Of a stretch of 64,000 bases of DNA, positions 34,113-46,080 are shown piece by piece. The notes beneath the pieces were generated by a model. That model was not told where the DNA came from, did no database searches, and saw only the letters and a list, made by a program, of their open reading frames with translations. The position numbers and the translations under genes are program-made. Source of the DNA: Streptomyces sp. 1331.2 (lineage in GTDB: Bacteria > Actinomycetota > Actinomycetes > Streptomycetales > Streptomycetaceae); contig NZ_OBMJ01000001.1 in assembly GCF_900199205.1 (NCBI RefSeq), positions 6,069,001-6,133,000 of the forward strand, written 5' to 3'. Numbering within the stretch: position 1 is the stretch's first letter; every line of letters begins with the position of its first letter.

Positions 34113-35024
34113 GTGTCCACCACCCCCACCACCGCAGACCAGCCGCAGATCGGCACCGCCCGGGTCAAGCGCGGCATGGCCGAGCAGCTCAAGGGCGGTG
34201 TGATCATGGACGTGGTCAACGCCGAGCAGGCCAAGATCGCCGAGGACGCCGGCGCGGTGGCCGTCATGGCGCTTGAGCGGGTTCCGGCCGACATCCGCAA
34301 GGATGGCGGCGTGGCCCGCATGTCCGACCCGAACATGATCGAGGAGATCATCGAGGCGGTCTCCATCCCGGTGATGGCCAAGTCCCGCATCGGTCACTTC
34401 GTCGAGGCCCAGGTCCTGCAGTCGCTGGGTGTCGACTACATCGACGAGTCCGAGGTGCTGACCCCGGCCGACGAGGTCAACCACTCGGACAAGTGGGCCT
34501 TCACCACTCCCTTCGTCTGCGGCGCCACCAACCTGGGCGAGGCCCTGCGCCGCATCGCCGAGGGTGCGGCCATGATCCGTTCGAAGGGTGAGGCCGGCAC
34601 CGGCAACGTGGTCGAGGCCGTCCGCCACCTGCGCCAGATCAAGAACGAGATCGCCAAGCTGCGCGGCTTCGACAACAACGAGCTGTACGCCGCCGCCAAG
34701 GAGCTGCGCGCCCCGTACGAGCTGGTCAAGGAGGTCGCCGAGCTCGGCAAGCTGCCGGTCGTGCTGTTCTCCGCCGGTGGCGTGGCCACCCCGGCCGACG
34801 CCGCGCTGATGCGCCAGCTGGGCGCCGAGGGCGTCTTCGTCGGCTCCGGCATCTTCAAGTCGGGCGACCCGGCCAAGCGCGCCGCCGCCATCGTGAAGGC
34901 CACCACCTTCTTCGACGACCCGAAGATCATCGCGGACGCCTCCCGCAACCTCGGCGAGGCCATGGTCGGCATCAACTGCGACACCCTGCCGGAGACCGAG
35001 CGCTACGCCAACCGCGGCTGGTAA
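34113..35024 (+). CDS. pdxS: Pyridoxal 5'-phosphate synthase, PdxS subunit
   Basis: 303 residues from GTG 34113 (GAGG upstream). TIM-barrel PdxS family with [30 protein letters not shown] (catalytic Lys) and [14 protein letters not shown]. It makes PLP from ribose 5-phosphate, glyceraldehyde 3-phosphate and ammonia delivered by PdxT. Nearly invariant family, full length. A hairpin lies between it and pdxT. Confidence 0.97.
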   Translation: MSTTPTTADQPQIGTARVKRGMAEQLKGGVIMDVVNAEQAKIAEDAGAVAVMALERVPADIRKDGGVARMSDPNMIEEIIEAVSIPVMAKSRIGHFVEAQVLQSLGVDYIDESEVLTPADEVNHSDKWAFTTPFVCGATNLGEALRRIAEGAAMIRSKGEAGTGNVVEAVRHLRQIKNEIAKLRGFDNNELYAAAKELRAPYELVKEVAELGKLPVVLFSAGGVATPADAALMRQLGAEGVFVGSGIFKSGDPAKRAAAIVKATTFFDDPKIIADASRNLGEAMVGINCDTLPETERYANRGW

Positions 35025-35041
35025 TCCCGCAGCTTCCGAGT

Positions 35042-35078
35042 CGGCCCGCCGCAGCGCCTCGGCGCCTGCGGCGGGCCG
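35042..35078 (+). terminator. Hairpin between pdxS and pdxT
   Basis: 13-bp perfect arms (35042-35054 and 35066-35078) extended inward by a GCGC/GCGC stem with one bulge. It may partly terminate or process the pdxS transcript, giving more PdxS than PdxT mRNA. Confidence 0.55.
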
Positions 35079-35121
35079 CGCCACGTACTCCCGTAGTAAC
35101 GATCGATTGAGGTTGAAGACC

Positions 35122-35742
35122 GTGAGCACTCCAGTCATCGGCGTCCTCGCCCTGCAGGGCGACGTCCGCGAGCACCTCGTGGCGCTGGCCGAGGCCGACG
35201 CGCTCGCCCGCCCGGTGCGCCGTGCCGAGGAACTGGCCGAGGTCGACGCGCTGGTGATCCCCGGCGGGGAGTCGACCACCATGTCCAAGCTGGCGCTGCT
35301 GTTCGGCGTGATGGGCCCGCTGCGCGAGCGCGTCGCCGCCGGGATGCCGGTGTACGGCACCTGCGCGGGCATGATCATGCTGGCGGACAAGATCCTCGAC
35401 GGCCGCGAGGACCAGGAGACCGTCGGCGGCATCGACATGACGGTGCGCCGCAACGCCTTCGGCCGGCAGAACGAGTCCTTCGAGTCCGGGATCGCCTTCA
35501 AGGGCATGGACGACGCGCCGGTGCACGGCGTCTTCATCCGCGCCCCCTGGGTCGAGGCGGTCGGCGCGGGCGTCGAGGTCCTGGCCGAGCTGCCCGCCGC
35601 GGACGGCCCGGAGAGCCGGATCGTCGCCGTGCGCCAGGGCAACCTGCTGGCCACCTCCTTCCACCCGGAGCTGACCGGCGACCACCGGGTGCACGGGTAC
35701 TTCGTGCGGATGGTCGAGGAGCACCTCAGCGCCGCGAAGTGA
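35122..35742 (+). CDS. pdxT: Pyridoxal 5'-phosphate synthase glutaminase subunit PdxT
   Basis: 206 residues from GTG 35122; GAGG at 35109-35112 supports it over the TTG at 35107. Class I glutamine amidotransferase with [11 protein letters not shown], nucleophile Cys in GTCAGMI, and the His-Glu pair in FHPELTGD. It releases ammonia from glutamine for PdxS. 97 bp after pdxS. Confidence 0.96.
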   Translation: MSTPVIGVLALQGDVREHLVALAEADALARPVRRAEELAEVDALVIPGGESTTMSKLALLFGVMGPLRERVAAGMPVYGTCAGMIMLADKILDGREDQETVGGIDMTVRRNAFGRQNESFESGIAFKGMDDAPVHGVFIRAPWVEAVGAGVEVLAELPAADGPESRIVAVRQGNLLATSFHPELTGDHRVHGYFVRMVEEHLSAAK

Positions 35743-35820
35743 CGGCGGTCCTACCACCGGTGGCGACACCGGTAAGATCTCTTCTGTTCATTTCCCTTTG
35801 GCGACGTAAAGGAGCTGGCG

Positions 35821-36579
35821 ATGTCCGGCCACTCTAAGTGGGCTACCACCAAGCACAAGAAGGCCGTGATCGACGCCAAGCGCGGCAAGCTCTTCGCCAA
35901 GATGATCAAGAACATCGAGGTGGCGGCGCGCACCGGCGGTCCCGACCCGGCGGGCAACCCGACCCTCTACGACGCCATCCAGAAGGCGAAGAAGAGCTCG
36001 GTCCCGATCGACAACATCAACCGCGCCGTCAAGCGCGGTGGCGGTCTGGAGGCCGGCGGCGCCGACTACCAGACCATCATGTACGAGGGCTACGGCCCGA
36101 ACGGCGTCGCGGTCCTGATCGAGTGCCTCACCGACAACCGCAACCGCGCCGCCTCCGACGTGCGCGTCGCGATGACCCGCAACGGCGGCTCGATGGCCGA
36201 CCCGGGCTCGGTGTCGTACCTGTTCACCCGCAAGGGTGTCGTCATCGTCCCCAAGGCCGACGGCGTGGACGAGGACAAGCTCTTCGAGGTCGTCCTCGAC
36301 CAGGAGCCCGAGGAGATCAACGACCTCGGCGACTCGTTCGAGATCGTCTCCGAGGCCTCCAAGATGGTCGCCGTGCGCACCGCGCTGGTGGACGCCGGCG
36401 TCGACTACGACTCGGCCGAGGCCAACTTCCTCCCGAGCATGCAGGTCGAGCTGGACGTCGACGGCGCCCGCAAGATCCTCAAGCTGATCGACGCCCTGGA
36501 GGACAGCGACGACGTGCAGAACGTCTTCGCCAACTTCGACATCTCCGACGAGGTCGGTGCGCAGCTCGACGCCGAGTGA
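35821..36579 (+). CDS. yebC: YebC/PmpR-family protein
   Basis: 252 residues from ATG 35821, with AAAGGAG upstream. Start [20 protein letters not shown] is invariant in the family, and three domains are expected. YebC proteins were long called transcription regulators; some are now linked to translation of proline-rich stretches. TAAGAT at 35773-35778 is a plausible -10. It lies between pdxT and the ruv operon, as in many bacteria. Confidence 0.95.
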   Translation: MSGHSKWATTKHKKAVIDAKRGKLFAKMIKNIEVAARTGGPDPAGNPTLYDAIQKAKKSSVPIDNINRAVKRGGGLEAGGADYQTIMYEGYGPNGVAVLIECLTDNRNRAASDVRVAMTRNGGSMADPGSVSYLFTRKGVVIVPKADGVDEDKLFEVVLDQEPEEINDLGDSFEIVSEASKMVAVRTALVDAGVDYDSAEANFLPSMQVELDVDGARKILKLIDALEDSDDVQNVFANFDISDEVGAQLDAE

Positions 36580-36667
36580 CACGGCATCGATCGATCGACG
36601 GTGAGTGATCGTTCTCACTGCCCGGCCCGGTGGTCCCAGGACCGCCGGGCCGGTGTCGTCGGTCGCG

Positions 36668-36690
36668 TTGTCGGACCCGAACGATAGCCT
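36668..36690 (+). promoter_or_regulatory. PafBC/RecA-NDp-like DNA damage promoter of ruvCAB
   Basis: TTGTCGGAC (36668-36676), exactly 8 bp (36677-36684), then TAGCCT (36685-36690). This follows the mycobacterial LexA-independent consensus TTGTCRGTG-N8-TANNNT with 7 of 9 matches in the first box and the exact spacing. The expected start, about 36697, leaves a 40-nt leader with GGGAGG. Confidence 0.65.
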
Positions 36691-36738
36691 GCGCAGGTCA
36701 CTCCGGTGAGTGGCGAGTCGACGGGAGGCAGAGCTGTG

Positions 36739-37302
36739 GTGCGGGTACTGGGCGTGGACCCGGGGCTGACCAGGTGCGGGGTCGGCGTGGTCGAGGGCGC
36801 GCCGGGCCGGCCGTTGCGGATGGCCGGGGTCGGCGTGGTGCGCACGCCCGCCGAGGCCGAGATCGGGCAGCGGCTGCTCCTGGTCGAGCAGGGGATCGAG
36901 GCCTGGCTGGACGAGCACCAGCCCGACCTGGTCGCCGTCGAGCGGGTCTTCGCCCAGCACAACGTGCGCACCGTGATGGGCACCGCGCAGGCCAGCGCGG
37001 TCGCGATGCTCTGCGCGACGCGCCGCGGCATCCCCGTCACCCTGCACACCCCGAGCGAGGTCAAGGCAGCCGTCACCGGCTCCGGCCGGGCCGACAAGGC
37101 CCAGGTCACGGCCATGGTGCAGCGCCTGCTGCGGCTGGACGCCCCGCCCAAGCCCGCGGACGCCGCCGACGCCCTGGCGCTGGCGATCTGCCACATCTGG
37201 CGCGGCGGGGCGACCAACCGGCTTGAGGCTGCCGTCCTGGCCGCCCGCGCCACGCCCCGCTCCACCCCGCGCTCCACGCCCCTGAGAGGAACAATCCGGT
37301 GA
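36739..37302 (+). CDS. ruvC: Holliday junction endonuclease RuvC
   Basis: 187 residues from GTG 36739, giving the family start [17 protein letters not shown] 36736 in frame is nearly equal, both served by GGGAGG at 36723-36728. Acidic active-site residues are the Asp in GVDPG, Glu in AVERVF and Asp in [12 protein letters not shown]. It cuts Holliday junctions on the RuvAB complex. First gene of ruvCAB; its stop overlaps the ruvA start by 4 bp. Confidence 0.96.
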   Translation: MRVLGVDPGLTRCGVGVVEGAPGRPLRMAGVGVVRTPAEAEIGQRLLLVEQGIEAWLDEHQPDLVAVERVFAQHNVRTVMGTAQASAVAMLCATRRGIPVTLHTPSEVKAAVTGSGRADKAQVTAMVQRLLRLDAPPKPADAADALALAICHIWRGGATNRLEAAVLAARATPRSTPRSTPLRGTIR

Positions 37303-37910
37303 TCGCCTTCGTGCAAGGGCCCGTGGCGGCCATCTCCGCCGGGACGGCGGTGGTCGAGGTCGGCGGGGTGGGCATGGCGGTGCAGTGCACTCCGAACACC
37401 CTGGCCGGCCTGCGGCTGGGCGAGCCGGCCCGGCTGGCGACCTCGCTGGTGGTCCGGGAGGACTCGCTGACCCTCTTCGGGTTCGCGGACGACGACGAGC
37501 GCGCCGTCTTCGAGATCCTGCAGGCCGCGCCGGGTGTCGGCCCCAAGCTGGCGCAGGCGATCCTCGGGGTGCACAGCCCCGACGCGCTGCGGGCCGCGGT
37601 CGCCGGCGGGGACGAGAAGGCGCTGGTCGCCGTGCCCGGCATCGGCAAGGCCAAGGCGGCCAAGCTGTTGCTGGAATACAAGGACAAGCTCGGCGCCCCG
37701 CACGGCGCGGTGCCCGCGCAGAAGCCGCTCGCGGCCGGCCCGGCGCCGTGGAGCGAGCAGCTGCACTCCGCGCTGACCGGTCTCGGCTACGCCCCGCGCG
37801 AGGCGGACGAGGCGGTCGCGGCCGTCACCCCGGAGGCGGAGGCGCAGCAGACGCCGGACGTCGGGGCGCTGCTGCGGCTCGCGCTGCGCGGCCTCAACCG
37901 GGCCCGCTGA
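37299..37910 (+). CDS. ruvA: Holliday junction branch migration protein RuvA
   Basis: 203 residues. GTG 37299 overlaps the ruvC stop (GTGA), indicating translational coupling. N-terminal OB domain; two helix-hairpin-helix motifs ([16 protein letters not shown] and [16 protein letters not shown]); a charged linker; C-terminal domain III ([15 protein letters not shown]) that contacts RuvB. Forms tetramers on the junction. Confidence 0.96.
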   Translation: MIAFVQGPVAAISAGTAVVEVGGVGMAVQCTPNTLAGLRLGEPARLATSLVVREDSLTLFGFADDDERAVFEILQAAPGVGPKLAQAILGVHSPDALRAAVAGGDEKALVAVPGIGKAKAAKLLLEYKDKLGAPHGAVPAQKPLAAGPAPWSEQLHSALTGLGYAPREADEAVAAVTPEAEAQQTPDVGALLRLALRGLNRAR

Positions 37911-37935
37911 GGCCAACTGACGATCTGTCCATTTG

Positions 37936-37980
37936 TCGACCGTATCGACGGTATCGACCGTGTCGACCACGTCGACCACG
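37936..37980 (+). repeat. Five tandem 9-bp repeats (TCGACSRTR-like) between ruvA and ruvB
   Basis: Units TCGACCGTA, TCGACGGTA, TCGACCGTG, TCGACCACG and TCGACCACG follow each other without gaps in the 91-bp gap between ruvA and ruvB. Read in the ruvB frame they would encode Ser-Thr-Val-type repeats, but the likely ruvB start is downstream. Confidence 0.85.
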
Positions 37981-38001
37981 GAGACTTGGGAGCCCGCGAC
38001 G

Positions 38002-39087
38002 ATGTACGACTCGGAACCCGCCGACCGGCTGGTCACGGCGGCCGCCGATGGTGAGGACCAGGCGGTGGAGGCGGCGCTGCGCCCCAAGCTGCTGGACGAG
38101 TTCATCGGCCAGGAGCGGGTGCGCGAGCAGCTGTCCCTGGTGCTCCAGGCCGCCCGCAAGCGCGGCAGCGCACCCGACCACGTGCTGCTGAGCGGGCCGC
38201 CCGGGCTGGGCAAGACCACCCTGTCCATGATCATCGCCGCCGAGCTGGGCGCCCCGATCCGGATCACCTCCGGCCCGGCCATCCAGCACGCGGGGGACCT
38301 CGCGGCGATCCTCTCCTCGCTCACCGAGGGCGAGGTGCTCTTCCTCGACGAGATCCACCGGATGTCCCGGCCGGCCGAGGAGATGCTCTACATGGCGATG
38401 GAGGACTTCCGGGTCGACGTGATCGTCGGCAAGGGCCCGGGCGCGACCGCCATCCCGCTGGAGCTGCCGCCCTTCACCCTGGTCGGCGCCACCACCCGGG
38501 CCGGCCTGCTGCCGCCCCCGCTGCGGGACCGCTTCGGCTTCACCGGGCACATGGAGTTCTACGCCCCGAGCGAGCTGCAGCGGGTGGTGCACCGCTCGGC
38601 GGCCCTGCTGGACGTCGAGATAGACCCGGCCGGCGCCGCCGAGATCGCCGGGCGCTCGCGTGGCACCCCGCGCATCGCCAACCGGCTGCTGCGCCGGGTC
38701 CGCGACTACGCGCAGGTGCGGCACGACGGCGTGGTCACTCCCGAGATCGCCGCCCAGGCGCTGGACGTCTACGAGGTGGACGCCCGTGGTCTGGACCGGC
38801 TGGACCGTGCGGTGCTGGACGCGCTGCTGCGGCTGTTCGGCGGCGGCCCGGTCGGTTTGTCGACACTCGCGGTCGCCGTGGGGGAGGAGTCCGAGACGGT
38901 CGAGGAGGTGGCGGAGCCCTTCCTGGTGCGCGAGGGCCTGCTCGCCCGGACCCCGCGCGGGCGGATCGCCACCGCCGCCGCCTGGCAGCACCTGGGCCTG
39001 ACCCCGCCGGCCCAGGCAGGGTCGGCCCAGACCTCGCGCGGCAGCGTGCCGGCCCAGTCGGAGCTGTTCCCCGCCGACGAAAGTTGA
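38002..39087 (+). CDS. ruvB: Holliday junction branch migration ATPase RuvB
   Basis: 361 residues from ATG 38002 (GGGAG at 37988-37992). AAA+ core with Walker [11 protein letters not shown], Walker B LFLDEIHR, sensor [10 protein letters not shown] and arginine finger in PLRDRFGF; the C-terminal winged helix binds DNA. It drives branch migration with RuvA. An upstream in-frame extension from 37933 would run through the 9-bp repeats and is unlikely to be natural. Last gene of ruvCAB. Confidence 0.96.
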   Translation: MYDSEPADRLVTAAADGEDQAVEAALRPKLLDEFIGQERVREQLSLVLQAARKRGSAPDHVLLSGPPGLGKTTLSMIIAAELGAPIRITSGPAIQHAGDLAAILSSLTEGEVLFLDEIHRMSRPAEEMLYMAMEDFRVDVIVGKGPGATAIPLELPPFTLVGATTRAGLLPPPLRDRFGFTGHMEFYAPSELQRVVHRSAALLDVEIDPAGAAEIAGRSRGTPRIANRLLRRVRDYAQVRHDGVVTPEIAAQALDVYEVDARGLDRLDRAVLDALLRLFGGGPVGLSTLAVAVGEESETVEEVAEPFLVREGLLARTPRGRIATAAAWQHLGLTPPAQAGSAQTSRGSVPAQSELFPADES

Positions 39088-39347
39088 CCGCCGTCGGCTG
39101 AACGGGTGAGTCGGACCCGGAGGTTCCCGCCCGGCGGCGGCGCCGCGCCGCATGGAGGAGCCGGGATCGAAGCCCGGGGAAACAGTGCAGGCGGAGGCTC
39201 GCCACTTTCGGCGGCAGGATGCGATGCTTGGCGTTGTCCGATCGAATCGGGGTCGCCTAGACTCCGCCGGACCGCCCCTCTCACCTGACGGGCCGACCAA
39301 TACCACACAGGCCGCCGGCCGGCGGCCCGTAAAGGACCCTGGCTGCA

Positions 39348-39755
39348 GTGAACCTCATCATCCTTCTCCTCCCGATCATCGCGATCGTGCTCATGTTCCG
39401 GTCGCAGAAGAAGCGCCAGTCGCAGATGCAGCAGATGCAGACGGCGCTGGAGCCGGGGGCCGGAGTGCGCACCATCGGCGGTCTGTACGCCCAGGTGAAG
39501 GCGGTCAACGACGAGACCGTCGAGCTGGAGATCGCGCCCGGCGTGGTCACCCACTTCACCAAGAGCGCGATCGCGGCCGTCCTGGACCCCCAGGAGTACG
39601 ACGCGATCATCAACGGCCGCCCCGCCGACGACGAGCTCCCCGAGCCGGAGGCCGAGGACGCCGACGCCGCGCCGGTCGAGGACAAGCCGCTGACGCTGAC
39701 CAAGGACAGCGCCGCGAAGGGCGATGCCGAGGGCGGGGCTCCCGCGAGCAAGTAG
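39348..39755 (+). CDS. yajC: Sec translocase accessory protein YajC
   Basis: 135 residues from GTG 39348. One N-terminal hydrophobic segment (~2-17, LIILLLPIIAIVLMF) followed by FRSQKKRQ, the YajC core (GAGVRTIGGLYAQVKAV) and an acidic, Ala-rich tail. YajC binds SecDF and the SecYEG channel. It is followed by secD and secF, and preceded by 260 bp without a gene I can support. Confidence 0.93.
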   Translation: MNLIILLLPIIAIVLMFRSQKKRQSQMQQMQTALEPGAGVRTIGGLYAQVKAVNDETVELEIAPGVVTHFTKSAIAAVLDPQEYDAIINGRPADDELPEPEAEDADAAPVEDKPLTLTKDSAAKGDAEGGAPASK

Positions 39756-39827
39756 TACGGACGGGCAACCCGCCCGGCCGCGCGGCGCAGTGCCGCGAGC
39801 CCACAGGACCTCAGGGCCGCAGAACCG

Positions 39828-39866
39828 CCGGACCCCCGTTCCGCCACGAGCCGGACGGGGGTCCGG
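39828..39866 (+). terminator. Hairpin between yajC and secD
   Basis: Perfect 12-bp arms CCGGACCCCCGT (39828-39839) and complement (39855-39866), 15-nt loop, 37 bp before the secD start. It could terminate partly or protect the secD mRNA end. Confidence 0.5.
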
Positions 39867-39902
39867 TCGGGGAAGTGGCATGGACAGGGAGAAACGAGCA
39901 AG

Positions 39903-41726
39903 GTGGCAACACCCAAGTCGCGCCCGCGCGACGGCTACCCAGGACGGGCGCTGGCCCTCATCCTGGTCGTCACCGTCGGACTGGTCGCCCTCATGTTCGG
40001 GACGGGCAACACCAAGCCCCGGCTCGGGATCGACCTCGCCGGCGGCACCAGCATCACGCTGACCGCGAAGTCGACCGACCCCAAGGCGATCAACAAGTCC
40101 AACATGGACATCGCCACCGGGATCATCGAGCGCCGTGTCAACGGGATGGGTGTCTCCGAGGCGGAGGTCCAGACCCAGGGCGAGAACACGATCATCGTGA
40201 ACATCCCCAAGGGTGGCGACCGGCAGAACGCGGCGGACCAGGTCGGTACCACCGCCAAGCTGTTCTTCCGTCCGGTCCTGGCCGTGGCGCCCAGCGGCGT
40301 CACCGTCCCGGCGCCCACCGGCACCCCGTCCGCCGGTGCCTCCGGCACCCCGGCCGCGACCCCGTCGGCCGCCGCCGGCGCCGCGACCGGCACGCCGTCC
40401 GCGACCGCGAGCGCCACCAAGCAGGGCCGCACCGTCGGCGAGGCACTGGCCGCCGAGGGCGCCAGCCCGTCGGCCGCCGCCACCGGCGCGAGCACGGCCC
40501 CGTCCGCCCCCGCGGCCGGCGCGCCGTCGGCCGCCGCCACCGGCGCCCCGAGCGCCGCGGCCACCCCGCCGAGCGCCGCCGACCTCAGCGCCGCGATGAC
40601 CCAGGGCACCGTGCCGCCGGAGCTGTCCGCCGCCTTCGCCGCCCTCGACTGCTCCAAGCCCGAGGTCCGCGCCGCGCAGACCGGCCCCGAGGACAAGGCC
40701 GTCGTCGCCTGCTCCCAGAAGGCGGGCAAGAACGGCTACTACGAGAAGCTGGCGCTCGGCCCGGCGGCCGTGAAGGGCGCGGACGTCTCCAAGGCCCAGG
40801 CCACCTTCGACACCCAGACCGCTCAGGGCTGGCAGGTCCAGCTGCAGTTCAACGGCACCGGCACCGACGCCTTCGCCAAGGTCACCGGCCAGCTGGCCAG
40901 CCAGACCCCGCCGACCAACCAGTTCGCCATCGTGCTGGACAACCAGGTCGTCTCGCACCCGCAGGTCAACGGCCCGATCCCGGGCGGCACCGCGGTCATC
41001 ACCGGCGGCTTCACCCAGGCCGAGGCGCAGGACCTGTCCAACGTGCTGAGCTACGGCGCCCTGCCGCTGGAGTTCGTCAAGAGCGACATCACCACCGTCT
41101 CCCCGGCGCTCGGCAGCGACCAGCTCAAGGCCGGCCTGGTGGCCGGCGCGATCGGCATGCTGCTGGTGGTCGCCTACTCGCTGGTCTACTACCGCGGCCT
41201 CGGCCTGGTCTCGATCGCCGGTCTGGTCGTCTCGGCGATCCTGACCTACTCGATCATGAGCCTGCTCGGCGGCGGGATCGGCTTCGCGCTGAACCTGCCC
41301 GCGGTCTGCGGTGCGATCGTCGCGATCGGCATCACCGCCGACTCCTTCATCGTGTACTTCGAGCGCATCCGCGACGAGGTCCGCGAGGGCGCCCCGCTGC
41401 GCCCGGCGGTCCAGCGGGCCTGGCCGCGCGCCCGGCGCACCATCCTGGTCTCGGACTTCGTCTCCTTCCTCTGTGCCGCCGTGCTCTACGTGGTCTCGGT
41501 CGGCAAGGTCCAGGGCTTCGCGTTCACGCTGGGCCTGACCACCGCGCTCGACGTGGTGGTGATCTTCCTCTTCACCAAGCCGCTGATCACGCTGCTGGCC
41601 CGTCGCAAGTTCTTCCTGGACGGCCACCCGTGGTCCGGCCTGGACCCGAAGCGGCTGGGCGCCCGCCCGCCGCTGCGCAGCAGCCGTCGCCGTAGCTCCT
41701 CCTCTGCCGCCGTGAAGGAGGCCTGA
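39903..41726 (+). CDS. secD: Protein translocase subunit SecD
   Basis: 607 residues from GTG 39903. First membrane segment ~15-33, then LGIDLAGGTSITL and the P1 domain, and five further membrane helices from ~420 (AGLVAGAIGMLLVVAY onward; GITADSFIVYFERIRDE is the conserved D4 region). Residues ~130-225 are an Ala/Pro/Thr/Ser-rich insertion within the P1 region on the outer face. It works with SecF and the proton motive force to pull proteins across the membrane. Confidence 0.96.
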   Translation: MATPKSRPRDGYPGRALALILVVTVGLVALMFGTGNTKPRLGIDLAGGTSITLTAKSTDPKAINKSNMDIATGIIERRVNGMGVSEAEVQTQGENTIIVNIPKGGDRQNAADQVGTTAKLFFRPVLAVAPSGVTVPAPTGTPSAGASGTPAATPSAAAGAATGTPSATASATKQGRTVGEALAAEGASPSAAATGASTAPSAPAAGAPSAAATGAPSAAATPPSAADLSAAMTQGTVPPELSAAFAALDCSKPEVRAAQTGPEDKAVVACSQKAGKNGYYEKLALGPAAVKGADVSKAQATFDTQTAQGWQVQLQFNGTGTDAFAKVTGQLASQTPPTNQFAIVLDNQVVSHPQVNGPIPGGTAVITGGFTQAEAQDLSNVLSYGALPLEFVKSDITTVSPALGSDQLKAGLVAGAIGMLLVVAYSLVYYRGLGLVSIAGLVVSAILTYSIMSLLGGGIGFALNLPAVCGAIVAIGITADSFIVYFERIRDEVREGAPLRPAVQRAWPRARRTILVSDFVSFLCAAVLYVVSVGKVQGFAFTLGLTTALDVVVIFLFTKPLITLLARRKFFLDGHPWSGLDPKRLGARPPLRSSRRRSSSSAAVKEA

Positions 41727-41730
41727 CACC

Positions 41731-42831
41731 GTGTCGCGCTTCTCCAATCTGGGCCACCGGCTCTACCAGGGCGAGGTCAGTTTCGACTTCGTCGGGCGCC
41801 GCAAGCTCTGGTACTCCATCTCCGGCGTGATCGTGCTGGTCGCGGCGATCGGCCTGGCCATGGGCCTGCACCTGGGCATCGAGTTCAAGGGCGGCTCGGT
41901 CTACACCGTGGCCAAGCCCGGTCTGACCGTCTCGCAGGCGCAGGAGAAGGCCGACCAGGTCGTCTCCTCGCACCCGCTGGTGCAGTCGACGGACAACGGC
42001 AAGATCCGGATCCAGGTCAGCACCGAGGAGCCGAAGAGCTCCGACGAGGTGCGTTCGCAGCTCGCCGAGAAGATCGGCGTTCCGCTGGACACCGTCGAGG
42101 CCCAGGTGATCGGCCCGAGCTGGGGCAAGCAGATCTCCAACAAGGCGCTCACCGGCCTGATCATCTTCATGATCCTGGTGACGGCCTACCTGGCGATCGC
42201 CTTCGAGTGGCGGATGGCGGTGGCCGCCCTGGTCGCCCTCATCCACGACCTCCTGATCACCATCGGCGTCTACGCCCTGGTCGGCTTCGAGGTCACCCCG
42301 GGTACGGTGATCGGCTTCCTGACGATCCTCGGTTACTCCCTCTACGACACGGTCGTCGTCTTCGACACCGTGAAGGAGAACACCAAGGGGCTCACCAAGC
42401 AGAACAAGCTCACCTACAGCGAGGCCGCCAACGCGGGCCTCAACCAGACCCTGGTGCGTTCGCTCAACACCACCGTGGTCGCGCTGCTGCCGGTCGCCGC
42501 ACTGCTGTTCATCGGCGGTGGCCTCCTGGGCGCCGGCACGCTGAACGACATCTCGCTGGCGCTGTTCATCGGCCTCGCGGCCGGTGCCTACTCCTCGATC
42601 TGCGTCGCCACCCCGCTGCTGGCGCAGCTCAAGGAGGAGCAGCCGGAGCTGAAGGCGCTGCGCAAGCGCGTCCTGCAGCACCGGGCCGCCGCGGCCGCCA
42701 AGGGCGAGGTCGCGGACGCGGTGTCCGAGGGCGAGCTCGCGGAGGACGGCCAGCCTGCGGGTATGGTCGGTCAGCGCGGCCGGGCGGCCGGCACCTCGCG
42801 TGCCAAGGGCCGTCCGTCCACCAAGCGCTGA
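41731..42831 (+). CDS. secF: Protein translocase subunit SecF
   Basis: 366 residues from GTG 41731, 4 bp after secD. SecF family: first membrane helix ~28-48 followed by LGIEFKGGSVYTV, then five helices with VALIHDLLITIG, GYSLYDTVVVFDTVKEN and NTTVVALLPVAALL. The cytoplasmic tail is Ala/Gly/Arg-rich. Partner of SecD; yajC-secD-secF form one unit. Confidence 0.96.
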   Translation: MSRFSNLGHRLYQGEVSFDFVGRRKLWYSISGVIVLVAAIGLAMGLHLGIEFKGGSVYTVAKPGLTVSQAQEKADQVVSSHPLVQSTDNGKIRIQVSTEEPKSSDEVRSQLAEKIGVPLDTVEAQVIGPSWGKQISNKALTGLIIFMILVTAYLAIAFEWRMAVAALVALIHDLLITIGVYALVGFEVTPGTVIGFLTILGYSLYDTVVVFDTVKENTKGLTKQNKLTYSEAANAGLNQTLVRSLNTTVVALLPVAALLFIGGGLLGAGTLNDISLALFIGLAAGAYSSICVATPLLAQLKEEQPELKALRKRVLQHRAAAAAKGEVADAVSEGELAEDGQPAGMVGQRGRAAGTSRAKGRPSTKR

Positions 42832-42859
42832 TCCGCACCACGAACCCCGAGGACACACC

Positions 42860-43411
42860 GTGACCACCGCCGACATCGCACTGGCCGAGCTGCTGAACAG
42901 CCGCATCCGGGACGTCCCGGACTACCCGAAGCCGGGTGTGCTGTTCAAGGACATCGCGCCGCTGCTCGCCGACGCCGAGGCCTTCGGCGCCCTCACCCGG
43001 GCGCTGGCGGACCGGGCCAAGGAGCTCGGAGCGACCAAGGTGGTGGGCCTGGAGGCCCGCGGCTTCGTGCTGGCGGCCCCGGCGGCCTTCGCGGCCGGGC
43101 TCGGCTTCGTGCCGATCCGCAAGCAGGGCAAGCTGCCCGGCGAGGTGTTCCGGCGCTCGTACGAGCTGGAGTACGGCTCGGCGACGCTGGAGGTGCAGTG
43201 CGACGCCTTCGCACCCGGTGAGCGGGTGCTGGTGGTGGACGACGTGCTGGCCACCGGCGGGACCATCGGCGCCTCGCTGGACCTGGTCAAGGAGGCCGGG
43301 GCCGAGCTGGCGGGCGTCGTGGTGCTGATGGAGCTGGGCTTCCTGGACGGCCGCGAGCGGCTGGCCGGGCACCTGGCGGGCGCTCCGCTGGAGACGCTGG
43401 TCACGGTCTGA
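42860..43411 (+). CDS. apt: Adenine phosphoribosyltransferase
   Basis: 183 residues from GTG 42860 (GAGGA upstream). Type I PRTase: IRDVPDYPKPGVLFKDI, VGLEARGFVLAAPAA and the PRPP motif VLVVDDVLATGGT. It recycles adenine to AMP. It sits between secF and relA; a strong terminator separates it from relA, so it belongs to the sec unit transcriptionally. Confidence 0.95.
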   Translation: MTTADIALAELLNSRIRDVPDYPKPGVLFKDIAPLLADAEAFGALTRALADRAKELGATKVVGLEARGFVLAAPAAFAAGLGFVPIRKQGKLPGEVFRRSYELEYGSATLEVQCDAFAPGERVLVVDDVLATGGTIGASLDLVKEAGAELAGVVVLMELGFLDGRERLAGHLAGAPLETLVTV

Positions 43412-43422
43412 GGTACGTGTGC

Positions 43423-43461
43423 GAAGGGGCGGCGGTCGGGACACCCGGCCGCCGCCCCTTC
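43423..43461 (+). terminator. Terminator after apt
   Basis: 18-bp arms at 43423-43440 and 43444-43461 with one T-G pair and loop ACA, followed by cgttt. Among the strongest hairpins in the window. Confidence 0.85.
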
Positions 43462-43481
43462 CGTTTCCGGGCCCGGCCGGA

Positions 43482-43511
43482 TGAACACCGGGCCGCCCGG
43501 CTCGGTACCAT
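43482..43511 (+). promoter_or_regulatory. Candidate relA promoter
   Basis: TACCAT at 43506-43511 is a good -10, with TGAACA (43482-43487) as a partial -35 at 18 bp. It lies after the apt terminator and about 80 bp before the relA start. Confidence 0.45.
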
Positions 43512-43589
43512 GAAGATTCATCCCCTCCCGGTTGTCCCCGTCCGTTCGGGCCCCGGCAGGGGCCGGCCCGGTGCCCCGAGGAGTTGTCC

Positions 43590-46019
<2,430 letters not shown>

Positions 46020-46031
46020 CGACGGCATGAG

Positions 46032-46065
46032 GAAGGCCCCCGGGGAGGTTTCCCCGGGGGCCTTC
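46032..46065. terminator. Bidirectional terminator between relA and DUF349 gene
   Basis: Perfect 15-bp arms GAAGGCCCCCGGGGA (46032-46046) and complement (46051-46065) with loop GGTT, between converging stops. Confidence 0.88.
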
Positions 46066-46080
46066 GTCGTCCATGCGGGA

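Noticed and set aside
38769-41747. A 992-codon minus-strand frame opposite ruvB, yajC and secD
   Set aside because: It spans several real genes and intergenic hairpins, and its composition is that of a GC shadow.
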